Source of the DNA: a virus
DNA: 29,012 nt
Reading direction: 5' to 3' (one strand)
Virus record (IMG/VR): IMGVR_UViG_3300032271_001873
Coordinates: 1-29,012 of that record
Part shown: positions 22,272-29,012 of the stretch, one piece after another
Numbering within the stretch: the first letter of the stretch is position 1
Layout: each line of letters begins with the position of its first letter
Made by a program: the position numbers and the translations under genes
Notes under the pieces: model-generated
What the model saw: only the letters and a program-made list of their open reading frames with translations
Database searches by the model: none
Told to the model about the DNA's origin: nothing

Positions 22272-23375
22272 ATGAAGGTTTTGATACCAATGGCGGGTCT
22301 TGGATCGAGATTCTCCAAGATAGGGATCAAGGATCCCAAACCCCTTATTGAGGTACAAGGCAAAACTCTCATAGAGCATAGCATCAATAGCTTTGATGTT
22401 GATGCTGAATTTATATTCATAACGAGACGATTTGAGAACCCAACACACAACAGGATTCTCAGCGAGCTGTTGCAACGCCTCCGGCCAACAAGCAGAGAGA
22501 TATGCATCGATCATCTCACCAGCGGAGCTAGCCAGACCTGTCTGGTTGCTAGGGAGCTCATCAATGATGATGAGCCATTGGTTATCTACAACTGCGATCA
22601 GATCATAAGATGGAATGCCCGGGAGTTTGTTGATTTCTGCAACGACAAAGATTGCGACGGCGCTGTTGTTCTACATACCAGCAGTGATCCAAAGAATAGC
22701 TTTGCCGACATTGATGAGGGCCGTATAAAAAGCATAGTGGAGAAAAAAGCCATCAGCAACAGCGCATTGATAGGGTTACACTATTGGAAACATGGACGTG
22801 ATTTCGTCCATAGCGCTGAAAAACTGATAGAACGGTTCCACACATCAGGGCAACCTGAATGCTATATCAGCGAAACCTACAACTATCTCATCGAAATGGG
22901 TAGGACCATACTGCCATATTTTGTCTCAAATAATGCCTACATTCCACTTGGTACACCTGAAGATGTTGCCAAGTACCAAGGAAAGATGAAGGAATTTTAT
23001 AGCGAAAAACCAAAGACGATTTTCTGTGATATCGATGGAACCATCCTTAAGCATGAACACACGATAAGCGACGTATTGATGGGTAACTCTCCAATGATAC
23101 TTGACGGCGTTCGTAGTAAAATGAACCAATGGGACAGCCAAGGTCATCGCATAATACTGGTCACGGCACGCAAGGAAAGCACACGTTCTACAACCGAAAC
23201 ACATTTGCGATCGATGGGCATAGCCTGGGATCAGCTGATCATGGGCGTGACAAACGGCGCAAGGGTTCTTATCAACGACAAGCTTTATGATGATGACAAC
23301 AACCGTGCATTTGCGGTAAACGTGATCACCAACGACGGATTTGATGGCATCAACTGGGAAGATTGCGGACTATGA
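22272..23375 (+). CDS. Sugar nucleotidyltransferase fused to a HAD-family phosphatase domain
   Basis: Residues 1-235 form a nucleotidyltransferase: M-K-V-L-I-P-M-A-G-L-G-S-R-F with K-P-L-I-E-V (the activating loop), a metal-site N-C-D-Q (about 107-110), and Y-I-P-L-G-T-P-E-D at the domain end. Residues 248-367 form a HAD domain with F-C-D253-I-D255-G-T and I-L-V-T-A-R. The pair suggests one polypeptide that dephosphorylates and nucleotidylates sugar intermediates, as needed in heptose-type routes, though the exact substrates are unknown. ATG 22272 is preceded by AGGTGG; the GTG at 22263 in the same frame lies within that region. The 64 nt before the gene hold no ORF and possibly a weak internal -10 (TATCCT). 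Confidence 0.82.
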   Translation: MKVLIPMAGLGSRFSKIGIKDPKPLIEVQGKTLIEHSINSFDVDAEFIFITRRFENPTHNRILSELLQRLRPTSREICIDHLTSGASQTCLVARELINDDEPLVIYNCDQIIRWNAREFVDFCNDKDCDGAVVLHTSSDPKNSFADIDEGRIKSIVEKKAISNSALIGLHYWKHGRDFVHSAEKLIERFHTSGQPECYISETYNYLIEMGRTILPYFVSNNAYIPLGTPEDVAKYQGKMKEFYSEKPKTIFCDIDGTILKHEHTISDVLMGNSPMILDGVRSKMNQWDSQGHRIILVTARKESTRSTTETHLRSMGIAWDQLIMGVTNGARVLINDKLYDDDNNRAFAVNVITNDGFDGINWEDCGL

Positions 23376-23704
23376 AAACCTTGAGATTAGATAGCATGGT
23401 CAGGGGATGGTTTGTTGGAGGTTTTGAACCGACCGCATACCACACCATGGATTTTGAGGTTGGATATCAAACACACGCCAAAGGAACCGTTGATCATCAT
23501 TACCATCCAGTGGTAAAGGAGATCAATTTGGTAGTATCAGGACGCATGCGCCTGCATGGAAAAGAACTGATCGAAGGAGATATCTTCATTCTTGAACCAT
23601 ACGAGATAACCAATCCCGATTTCCTTGAAGATACCTCCATTGTCTGCGTCAAGGTTCCAAGCATGAATGACAAGATACGGTTTGAGATAAAGGATCAAAA
23701 ATGA
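23372..23704 (+). CDS. Small cupin protein
   Basis: The 110-residue protein has the first cupin motif H43-Y-H45-P-V-V-K-E50-x5-S-G and a following beta-strand region with E-G-D-I-F-I-L-E-P-Y-E, the usual Gly-Asp turn before the second motif. H43, H45 and E50 would bind a metal. In the second motif the expected His is not evident, so it may be a partial site. Cupins in sugar cassettes are often epimerases, isomerases or ketoisomerases. This one is smaller than RmlC (about 180 aa). ATG 23372 overlaps the upstream stop (ATGA). Confidence 0.75.
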   Translation: MKTLRLDSMVRGWFVGGFEPTAYHTMDFEVGYQTHAKGTVDHHYHPVVKEINLVVSGRMRLHGKELIEGDIFILEPYEITNPDFLEDTSIVCVKVPSMNDKIRFEIKDQK

Positions 23705-24414
23705 GGATAGCCTTGCAGATAAGCGGAAGGTTACGCTTCACCGAAGACAGCCTTAATTCCATGCTAGGATCGATAATCGAAACTCTACAACCCGACGTGT
23801 TTTGTAGTTTTTGGCATGCTGAGAATGTTGATACCGAGTCAACCTATGAAAACATCATGCATCCTAAACTCATGGAACTAGAAACGCAATCGTTGGTAAG
23901 ACCATATTTGGATTCTTTATTTCCATCACAGGTATGGCCAAACATGCCAAGCATGAGCTACAAGTTCAATAGGGTGTCGCATGTCAGGAAGATGTGGGAA
24001 AAAGCCAACGGGTTCAAATACGATTGCGTTATACAGGCAAGGACCGATAACATATTCTTTGAGAGGCTCGACATTGATCGTTGCCAGATGGCACTTGATC
24101 AGGATCAGGTACTTTGCTGTAATCAATCCTGGACTCCAACTATTGACGGATATACAACGCAGCCACGGATGGTGGATAACTTCTATCTCGGTCCAAGAGA
24201 TCACATGGATCTTGCCAATGACACATTCTGGCACATACGCAGGATGGCCATTGATCTTGCTAACCAACGTCGCCATCACGAAATGAACACATCAGAAATC
24301 ATTGAGGATTATGTATGGAAAGAGATTGGTGTACCAATCGGTAGCCTTCCTGGAATTGGAACACACGGTAATTTTTGGTATGACATAGATAGACGAGAAA
24401 CGAAATGGAAATGA
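23701..24414 (+). CDS. Putative glycosyltransferase-like protein, family uncertain
   Basis: The 237-residue protein opens M-R-I-A-L-Q-I-S-G-R-L-R and contains Y-D-C-V-I-Q-A-R-T-D-N-I-F at about residues 108-120. The opening strand and the later R-T-D-N resemble a group of poorly assigned polysaccharide proteins in which R-x-R-x-D may bind the nucleotide sugar. Beyond this I cannot name a family. It lies between the cupin and a GT4-like transferase and overlaps the cupin stop (ATGA, with AAGGA upstream), so a role in the same glycan is likely. Evidence is mostly context. Confidence 0.5.
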   Translation: MRIALQISGRLRFTEDSLNSMLGSIIETLQPDVFCSFWHAENVDTESTYENIMHPKLMELETQSLVRPYLDSLFPSQVWPNMPSMSYKFNRVSHVRKMWEKANGFKYDCVIQARTDNIFFERLDIDRCQMALDQDQVLCCNQSWTPTIDGYTTQPRMVDNFYLGPRDHMDLANDTFWHIRRMAIDLANQRRHHEMNTSEIIEDYVWKEIGVPIGSLPGIGTHGNFWYDIDRRETKWK

Positions 24415-24418
24415 TGAT

Positions 24419-25381
24419 ATGAAGCTTCTTTATGTGGTGCATAGATATGCGCCTTTTCCCGGAGGATCCGAGATATACGTGCAAGGAATGGCGGAAGAGA
24501 GCTTGCGCAGGGGACACGAGGTTGCGGTATTTGCAGGAGAGCATCAAGGCAATCACAACGGTGTCATCGTGACGAGCGACCATTCAATACTCCTAAATAA
24601 CTGGGATCTAATAGTGGTCCATGGAGGTGATGTTTATGTACAAGATTTTGTTCTTTCCAATGCTAACCGAATATCTAGTCCTGTTCTTTATCTTCTTGTC
24701 CTACCGAGCAATAGTGCTGTCTGCGTGCAGGCTATGCATGATTGTGCATCCATTGGATGCAGCACCAATCAGGATTTCCAACACTGCCAGGAACACGGGG
24801 TTTCGTCCAAGGCGGTAAGGGTAAGGCACGGCATCACCTGGCATGATTGCATGGGCAAGCCAGGATTTAAACGTCGGCATGGGATCACAACAAGGATGTT
24901 CCTTAGCTGTGGTGGATACTGGCCAAACAAGGCCATGAGAGAGCTTGCTGCCACATTTGAATTGGCAAATCCGTCCAATGCATTGCTGGTAACCACCGGA
25001 TATGATAATCGCATGGATCTCATGCCAACGGAGAGCCATTTGATAAAACCCATGCTGATCAAGGATCGTAGCGAGGTATTATCCGCCATACATGATGCGG
25101 ATTGCCTGATAATGCACAGCCATCAGGAAGGATTTGGATTGGTATTGCTAGAAGCCATGCTCAATCAGACCCCATGGATAGCAAGGCGCATAGCAGGTGC
25201 TGATTTGATGAAACAATTTGGTCAGACCTATGATACTGATGGAGAGCTTATATACAGGATCAAGACCTTTGATAGGAAGGATTTTGATATTGAGGGAGCA
25301 TACAATCATGTGTCTCAAAATCATCTCATCAGCAACACCGTTGACGATATTGAGATTGCAGTCGGTTCCTTGTCAGCCTGA
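24419..25381 (+). CDS. GT4-type (GT-B fold) glycosyltransferase
   Basis: The N-terminal P-F-P-G-G-S-E-I-Y-V (about 13-22) is the donor-side Gly-rich loop of GT4-like enzymes. The C-terminal domain has S-C-G-G-Y-W-P-N-K and the signature H-S-H-Q-E-G-F-G-L-V-L-L-E-A-M (E-x7-E retaining motif). With 320 aa it is a compact GT-B protein. It is the last gene of the cassette and overlaps the convergent DUF5591-like gene by 9 nt. Cys-rich residues in the middle (C-V-Q-A-M-H-D-C-A-S-I-G-C ... H-C) are unusual for the family and might bind metal. The acceptor is unknown. Confidence 0.82.
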   Translation: MKLLYVVHRYAPFPGGSEIYVQGMAEESLRRGHEVAVFAGEHQGNHNGVIVTSDHSILLNNWDLIVVHGGDVYVQDFVLSNANRISSPVLYLLVLPSNSAVCVQAMHDCASIGCSTNQDFQHCQEHGVSSKAVRVRHGITWHDCMGKPGFKRRHGITTRMFLSCGGYWPNKAMRELAATFELANPSNALLVTTGYDNRMDLMPTESHLIKPMLIKDRSEVLSAIHDADCLIMHSHQEGFGLVLLEAMLNQTPWIARRIAGADLMKQFGQTYDTDGELIYRIKTFDRKDFDIEGAYNHVSQNHLISNTVDDIEIAVGSLSA

Positions 25382-26239
25382 CGACCTGCTCCGTAGTATC
25401 CGATCAACATAGTCAAACGGTTCCTTGCGGGGAGCATCACGTTTTAGATATCTGTTTTCGTCAGGAATGGATCCTGTGCGCGAAAGCATGTCACTGTGCG
25501 TGCCAACATTTTTGTTCCGTGGATTGAATATCTTGTCCTCAACAAACGACAGGAAACGTTTTGATCCGTTGTTTTGTATGAACCGTTTGATCACGTTGCC
25601 CAATATGTTGATGCTTTGATGATACGCCGATTTGTCAAACGGTGTTGATCGAGGCCCAGTCCCAAATAGTCGCTGCCAGTCTCTCTTGAACATGCCACCG
25701 GTGCGCTGGACGTTGTCCTTGAAAAGTCCCGGGTTGTCATATTGCGGAAAATCTGCCCACAATGACTGCGGAACTATGCCCAGAGGTTCGCTCACGGTGA
25801 CGAAGTACACCGGGTATTGATTATCATTTATGATCTTGTTGTAGCTCTTGTACAATCCTCGAGATGCGCCTGCCCACGGCTTGGTCTTGGCACAAGGAAC
25901 AAATGCAACCATTGAATATCGGTCTGGAACCTGATACGACGTTATCTCATCGTGCCAGGCTTTTATCTCTGGCTCTGCCATGAGATGCAGGGTTTCCCCT
26001 GGTGTATATGCGGTAAGTGACGGATCAAGAGATGGGTTTGATGCCAGGCTACGATCTAACAGGAATCGCCTGAATCGCGGCCAATCTTCGCGTGATATGA
26101 ATCCAGATGTTCCTAGCTGTCCAAGCTCAACAGGACTTAGCTTTGAGAATGCTAGGGTTGATTCTGCTGGAGAAAGTTCGTGCGCGGATTGAGGTTTAAC
26201 GGACTTGATCGAAGTTTCTAATATTTCTGATATTCTCAT
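25373..26239 (-). CDS. DUF5591/ArcS-like domain protein
   Basis: After an N-terminal region of about 110 residues with no recognised domain, the protein has V-A-F-V-P-C-A-K-T-K-P-W, then S-E-P-L-G-I-V-P-Q-S-L, then P-Q-Y-D-N-P-G-L. The pattern P-C-x-x-x-K-P ... S-x-P-L-G-x-V-P-x-E-L ... Y-D resembles DUF5591, a domain found in archaeosine synthase (ArcS) and related TGT-like proteins that act on 7-deazaguanine. The domain match is from memory and the function in phage is unknown; a link to modified guanine in RNA or DNA is only a hypothesis. The ATG start (26239) has no ribosome site. The opening M-R-I-S-E-I-L is, as I recall, common in T4-like phage proteins of unknown function. Confidence 0.55.
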   Translation of the reverse strand: MRISEILETSIKSVKPQSAHELSPAESTLAFSKLSPVELGQLGTSGFISREDWPRFRRFLLDRSLASNPSLDPSLTAYTPGETLHLMAEPEIKAWHDEITSYQVPDRYSMVAFVPCAKTKPWAGASRGLYKSYNKIINDNQYPVYFVTVSEPLGIVPQSLWADFPQYDNPGLFKDNVQRTGGMFKRDWQRLFGTGPRSTPFDKSAYHQSINILGNVIKRFIQNNGSKRFLSFVEDKIFNPRNKNVGTHSDMLSRTGSIPDENRYLKRDAPRKEPFDYVDRILRSRSSG

Positions 26240-26265
26240 GCAATATATCAATCATACCTAATAAG

Positions 26266-26493
26266 ATGGTGTTATTGATGCAATACGTATTTTGCGTGGG
26301 TTCAATACGTGATGCAAAGGTGGAAAAACTACGAAAGTATATCGAACGAGACAGAATTAAAGATCAAATAGCTTATAAGAATGGATACTTCATTTATAGA
26401 ATACCAGTTAATAACAAACTCTATCCAGAAATTTGGATTGAGTATTTGGAAGAATACGGTTGTGACATCTTCAAAAGAAAACCCCGGGATTAA
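26266..26493 (+). CDS. Small AT-rich hypothetical protein
   Basis: The frame encodes 75 residues with a mixed basic/acidic composition, a Y-F-I-Y-R-I-P-V strand and W-I-E-Y-L-E-E-Y helix; I do not recognise a family. Its codon use is visibly more AT-rich (aaa, aga, ata, aat) than the surrounding genes, hinting at separate origin. An alternative start is ATG 26278. There is no clear ribosome site for either. Its TAA stop lies inside the loop of the capsid-gene terminator. Confidence 0.5.
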   Translation: MVLLMQYVFCVGSIRDAKVEKLRKYIERDRIKDQIAYKNGYFIYRIPVNNKLYPEIWIEYLEEYGCDIFKRKPRD

Positions 26494-26501
26494 CCCCGGG
26501 G
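26473..26501 (-). terminator. Rho-independent terminator of the capsid operon
   Basis: A 7-bp all-G/C stem (ccccggg / cccgggg, 6-nt loop) is followed on the minus strand by TTTTCTTTT. It lies about 65 nt past the capsid stop codon. Confidence 0.8.
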
Positions 26502-26524
26502 TCGACTTGTTTAGTTTTATGAAA

Positions 26525-26561
26525 TTTGTTTTCAATGGGCTTGTAACCCATTGAAAACAAA
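26525..26561. repeat. Perfect 15-bp hairpin immediately after the capsid gene
   Basis: The arms tttgttttcaatggg (26525-26539) and cccattgaaaacaaa (26547-26561) are complementary around a 7-nt loop. The 5' arm starts with T/G and the 3' arm ends with A, the reverse of a terminator, and no U-tract follows on either strand. It sits 5 nt after the capsid stop and upstream of the real terminator, so a 3'-stabilising or processing element is plausible. Confidence 0.75.
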
Positions 26562-26565
26562 GGAT

Positions 26566-27765
26566 TCATAAAAATTTCAAATGTGCAGTGTTTATCCCAA
26601 TTCCTGCCAGGTAGTCCGCCGCGTTGCCAAGGCTGCTTGCGGTGTTTGACAGCTCCAGGTAACCATACCTGGACATGAAGCTAACGACCGGCTCAAAGGT
26701 TGACGGATCGATGATCACGCCAGAGCTGGTCAGCGGCACGTATGGGCAGTAATAGGCAGCAGCGTCAATCTCGCCTGGGCCCTTGTAACCAACGAGCACG
26801 TTGGTGTCGTCAGCAGCATACTGGTCAACATACACGCGCATGCTGTTGTTCAGGGTTCCAACAAACTTGGTGTTGGTTGGAGCCTCAAACGTTCCCTCGG
26901 TGGTACGAGCGAAAGCAGAGGTAGTTGCGCTCTGCAGGATCGTTAGGGCAGTTGGGGAAACAACAACCCAGTTACCAGCGCCACGACGTGTACGTGCAGC
27001 GATCAGGTTTGCTCCACGGTTGATGAGAACGGCCAGGGCGGCGTGCTCGTCACCAACATATGTAGCAGTACCAGAAACAGCACCTTGGTCGTAGGTTAGG
27101 GTGGTGCCAGCCAGGGTGCGCAGCGACACAAGAATCTCTTGGTCGATTTCTGCGGTGATTTCCTGTGCCAGCGCTGCCATGATCTCGGCCTCGATGTCAA
27201 TTCCTTGCTGAGCCTGTGCATCCTGTGCAGCCTCAAAAGTCCAACGAGCGGACAGCTTGCGCGTCTTGGCTTCGACGGTTTCCTTGAGGATCTGGATGTT
27301 CAGGCGCTTACCAGCAGTACCTTCAAGCACGCTCACTGGAGCTGCCTGTGGGTTGGTGCTGTTGCCATTGCCGCTATAGAAGCGAGCAATGTCAAACGGG
27401 CTCAGTGCTTCTGCACCAGCAACAACGCCACTTGGGGTACCAAATGTGTCGGCATAGCGAACGCGCAGTGTGTGGATCTGACCAACCGGGCCGCTCATTG
27501 GCTGCACGCCAATGATCTCGTTAGCGATCACTGTCGGCATAACACGACGGATGACCGGCAGGATGACCTTGTTTAGGGTGGCAACGTTGCCAGCGCTGGT
27601 GGCGCCAGGAGTGCTGCTCTCAAACAGGATTCCGCTCTTTGCTTGCAGATCCTTGCGTGTGTTCTCGAGGACAACTTCCATGACCTTCTTGCGATTGCCG
27701 GTTAGACCTTCGCAGAGGGCGGTCTTGGTTGCCGTCCAATGTGTCTCGAAGAGGTTCTTACTCAT
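26566..27765 (-). CDS. Major capsid protein (T4 gp23-like)
   Basis: The protein carries the gp23 signature V-I-R-R-V-M-P-T-V-I-A-N-E-I-I-G-V-Q-P-M (about residues 72-91), followed by S-G-P-V-G-Q-I, the most conserved stretch of T4-type capsid proteins. W-T-F-E-A-A-Q-D and the C-terminal Y-C-P-Y-V-P-L and R-Y-G-Y are also typical. It should form the hexameric shell. At 399 aa it is clearly shorter than T4 gp23 (521 aa), with the difference probably in the surface insertion domain and N-terminal propeptide. The region before residue 60 (L-F-E-S-S-T-P-G) may include a prohead-protease site, as T4 gp23 is cleaved near residue 65. AAGGAGC 7-8 nt upstream overlaps the scaffold stop, giving coupling. 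Confidence 0.9.
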   Translation of the reverse strand: MSKNLFETHWTATKTALCEGLTGNRKKVMEVVLENTRKDLQAKSGILFESSTPGATSAGNVATLNKVILPVIRRVMPTVIANEIIGVQPMSGPVGQIHTLRVRYADTFGTPSGVVAGAEALSPFDIARFYSGNGNSTNPQAAPVSVLEGTAGKRLNIQILKETVEAKTRKLSARWTFEAAQDAQAQQGIDIEAEIMAALAQEITAEIDQEILVSLRTLAGTTLTYDQGAVSGTATYVGDEHAALAVLINRGANLIAARTRRGAGNWVVVSPTALTILQSATTSAFARTTEGTFEAPTNTKFVGTLNNSMRVYVDQYAADDTNVLVGYKGPGEIDAAAYYCPYVPLTSSGVIIDPSTFEPVVSFMSRYGYLELSNTASSLGNAADYLAGIGINTAHLKFL

Positions 27766-27777
27766 TTAATTAGCTCC

Positions 27778-28992
27778 TTAATTCTTGATACCTGCGAGGT
27801 GTAGAATAACGCCAAGGTCATCGGGTGTCCTGGTCTCCTCTATCACTGCTTGGGCGAGTTTGTTGTTTGTCCGATCGCCGGTAACGGCTACGGTCTTGTG
27901 TCGGGCTGTCTCAGCAAGGGCGACCTTGGTCTGAGGAGTTTGGGCACCGTTAACCACTGCTGGCAGATAACGTGTGAAGGTTTCCTTCAAGTTTGAAGTC
28001 TTGATATCCCTCAGCATGTCAACCATGATGGCCTTCTTATCGCGTGCCAGAGGGGCTAGCAGTTCGTTAATGATATGCATCCTCTGTAGGCGATCAGCAG
28101 CGGCATTGGCCTTGGCATTGGCTGACTCAACGAGCGTATTCTGCTCCTTGACTTTTACCCGTGCTTCTTCCAGTGCGGCCTTCTGCTCCTGAAGCTGACG
28201 GCTCAGCTTCTTGACTTCGCTACCTTCTGAAAGATAGCTGGCCATGTATTCAGCTGCCACGGCTTCAAAGATGCGGCGACCAAAGTTGTTCTTGCGAGCT
28301 TCCATGATATCACCGCGCCATTGCATCAGTTCGTTCTTGATCACCTCGTTCAGTGTCTTGTCGACCGCTGAAGTTGCACGATTGATGAACTTGCTTTGTG
28401 CCTCGGCTAGCTTCTTCTTGCCTTCCTGTGCCAGCTTCACCCGTTGCTCAACCAGTGCCTTTTTATCGGCATGGAACTCGGCGATTTCCTCGCTGAGCTG
28501 CTTGAGAACGAATCCTTCTAACTTGTTGACACGAGTTTTTAGCTCGCGTGCGCTGCTCTCCCTTACGGTTTGCAGTTCCTTTGCCATTTCACGACGCTGT
28601 GCCTCGAGGGTCTTGCGATCCTCAACGAATTCAACGAGCTCGCCCTTTAGCTGCTTTGCAACAAAACTATTGAGCATTTTTGCGTGCTCCATCATTTTTG
28701 TCACATACAACTTCTTGGCTTCGGTCGTCTCCTGGCTTAGCTTTGCGCGCTGCTTGATCAGTGCGGAACGATCTTCCGCAAATTCTGTCAGTTCGGCACG
28801 TATAGCATCGCCCAGCATCTTGTCCATGGCCTCAACAAGCACTGCCTTGTCATTGGTATAACGGGCAGAATAGTTCTCCTGGAGCTTTTGCTCCATGGCC
28901 TTTATCTTGTTGTCAAAGGCTTCCTGGATAGAGGTCCTGACGTCTTCGCCAAGCACTTCATTCTCCAGGAGTTCCTTAATTTCCTTTTCCAT
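27778..28992 (-). CDS. Prohead core scaffolding protein (T4 gp22-like) with 51-residue repeats
   Basis: This 404-residue protein is highly charged (Glu/Lys/Arg-rich) and almost wholly helical. It lies directly 5' of the major capsid gene, the T4 position of gene 22. Within residues 54-240 a unit recurs four times: E-L-T-E-F-A-E-D-R (67), E-L-V-E-F-V-E-D-R (118), E-I-A-E-F-H-A-D-K (169) and a degenerate E-L-M-Q-W-R-G-D (221), with spacings of 51, 51 and 52 residues. Gp22 forms the internal core around which gp23 assembles and is then degraded by the prohead protease. The C-terminal 60 residues resemble neither repeat nor coil. AAGGAG lies 9 nt before the ATG. Confidence 0.75.
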   Translation of the reverse strand: MEKEIKELLENEVLGEDVRTSIQEAFDNKIKAMEQKLQENYSARYTNDKAVLVEAMDKMLGDAIRAELTEFAEDRSALIKQRAKLSQETTEAKKLYVTKMMEHAKMLNSFVAKQLKGELVEFVEDRKTLEAQRREMAKELQTVRESSARELKTRVNKLEGFVLKQLSEEIAEFHADKKALVEQRVKLAQEGKKKLAEAQSKFINRATSAVDKTLNEVIKNELMQWRGDIMEARKNNFGRRIFEAVAAEYMASYLSEGSEVKKLSRQLQEQKAALEEARVKVKEQNTLVESANAKANAAADRLQRMHIINELLAPLARDKKAIMVDMLRDIKTSNLKETFTRYLPAVVNGAQTPQTKVALAETARHKTVAVTGDRTNNKLAQAVIEETRTPDDLGVILHLAGIKN

Positions 28993-29012
28993 AGGACACT
29001 ACTCCTTATCTA

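Noticed and set aside
26525-26561. Hairpin as rho-independent terminator of the capsid gene
   Set aside because: No U-tract follows on either strand, and the arms have T at the 5' side and A at the 3' side. The G/C-rich hairpin at 26482-26501 with TTTTCTTTT is the better terminator.
28244-28861. 205-aa plus-strand frame opposite the scaffold gene
   Set aside because: Its Ser/Ala/Leu/Arg-rich composition is the antisense image of the charged coiled-coil repeats.
1-29012. CRISPR array, insertion sequence, integrase or attachment site
   Set aside because: No spaced direct repeats, transposase or integrase motifs, or duplicated att-like sequence were seen.

Overview
The window is a piece of a tailed-phage genome of the T4-like myovirus superfamily. 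The evidence is a set of T4-type virion genes: a gp22-like prohead scaffold followed directly by a gp23-like major capsid protein, a contractile tail sheath (gp18-like), neck proteins resembling gp13 and gp14, and the sheath-terminator gp15. A T4 gp1-like dNMP kinase and a GH19 endolysin are also present. Host and habitat cannot be read from the sequence. The heavy load of sugar and oxygenase genes resembles large environmental T4-like phages rather than T4 itself. No tRNA gene, CRISPR array, insertion sequence or integrase was found.

Layout. (1) 1-4692 is an accessory island: a PP-loop/asparagine-synthase-like protein, a TauD-type 2OG-Fe(II) oxygenase broken by two single-base frameshifts, a Rieske non-heme iron oxygenase, an Asp/Asn-hydroxylase-like 2OG oxygenase, a methyltransferase-like protein and two small genes. 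(2) 4735-8817 is a terminator and a very large (1348 aa) tail sheath gene on the minus strand. (3) 8950-9860 is the dNMP kinase followed by a decayed patch holding the N-terminal stubs of a SLOG-like gene and a PTH2-type peptidyl-tRNA hydrolase. (4) 9879-14195 is the neck and tail-completion block (gp13-like on minus; gp14-like, endolysin and gp15-like on plus). (5) 14192-14944 is a head-domain-only CCA/poly(A) polymerase homologue. (6) 14968-25381 is a 10.4-kb plus-strand cassette of 12 tightly packed genes for making and transferring sugars. (7) 25373-26493 is a DUF5591-like gene and a small AT-rich gene. (8) 26473-28992 is scaffold and major capsid with a strong terminator.

How the parts may work together. 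The virion genes carry an NTAAATA box 17-41 nt upstream of their starts, which looks like a variant of the T4 late promoter TATAAATA. Several accessory and metabolic genes instead have sigma70-like -35/-10 pairs, and three of these end only 6 nt before a start codon that lacks a Shine-Dalgarno sequence, suggesting leaderless mRNAs. The sugar cassette contains a nucleotidyltransferase-HAD fusion, a dTDP-glucose-4,6-dehydratase-like enzyme, a second SDR, a transketolase split into two genes, a cupin, an FkbM methyltransferase and five or six glycosyltransferase-like proteins of several folds. That is enough to build a modified, possibly branched and methylated sugar and attach it to something: virion proteins, phage DNA or host surface glycan. 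The oxygenase island could supply oxidised or amidated substituents, but this is inference.
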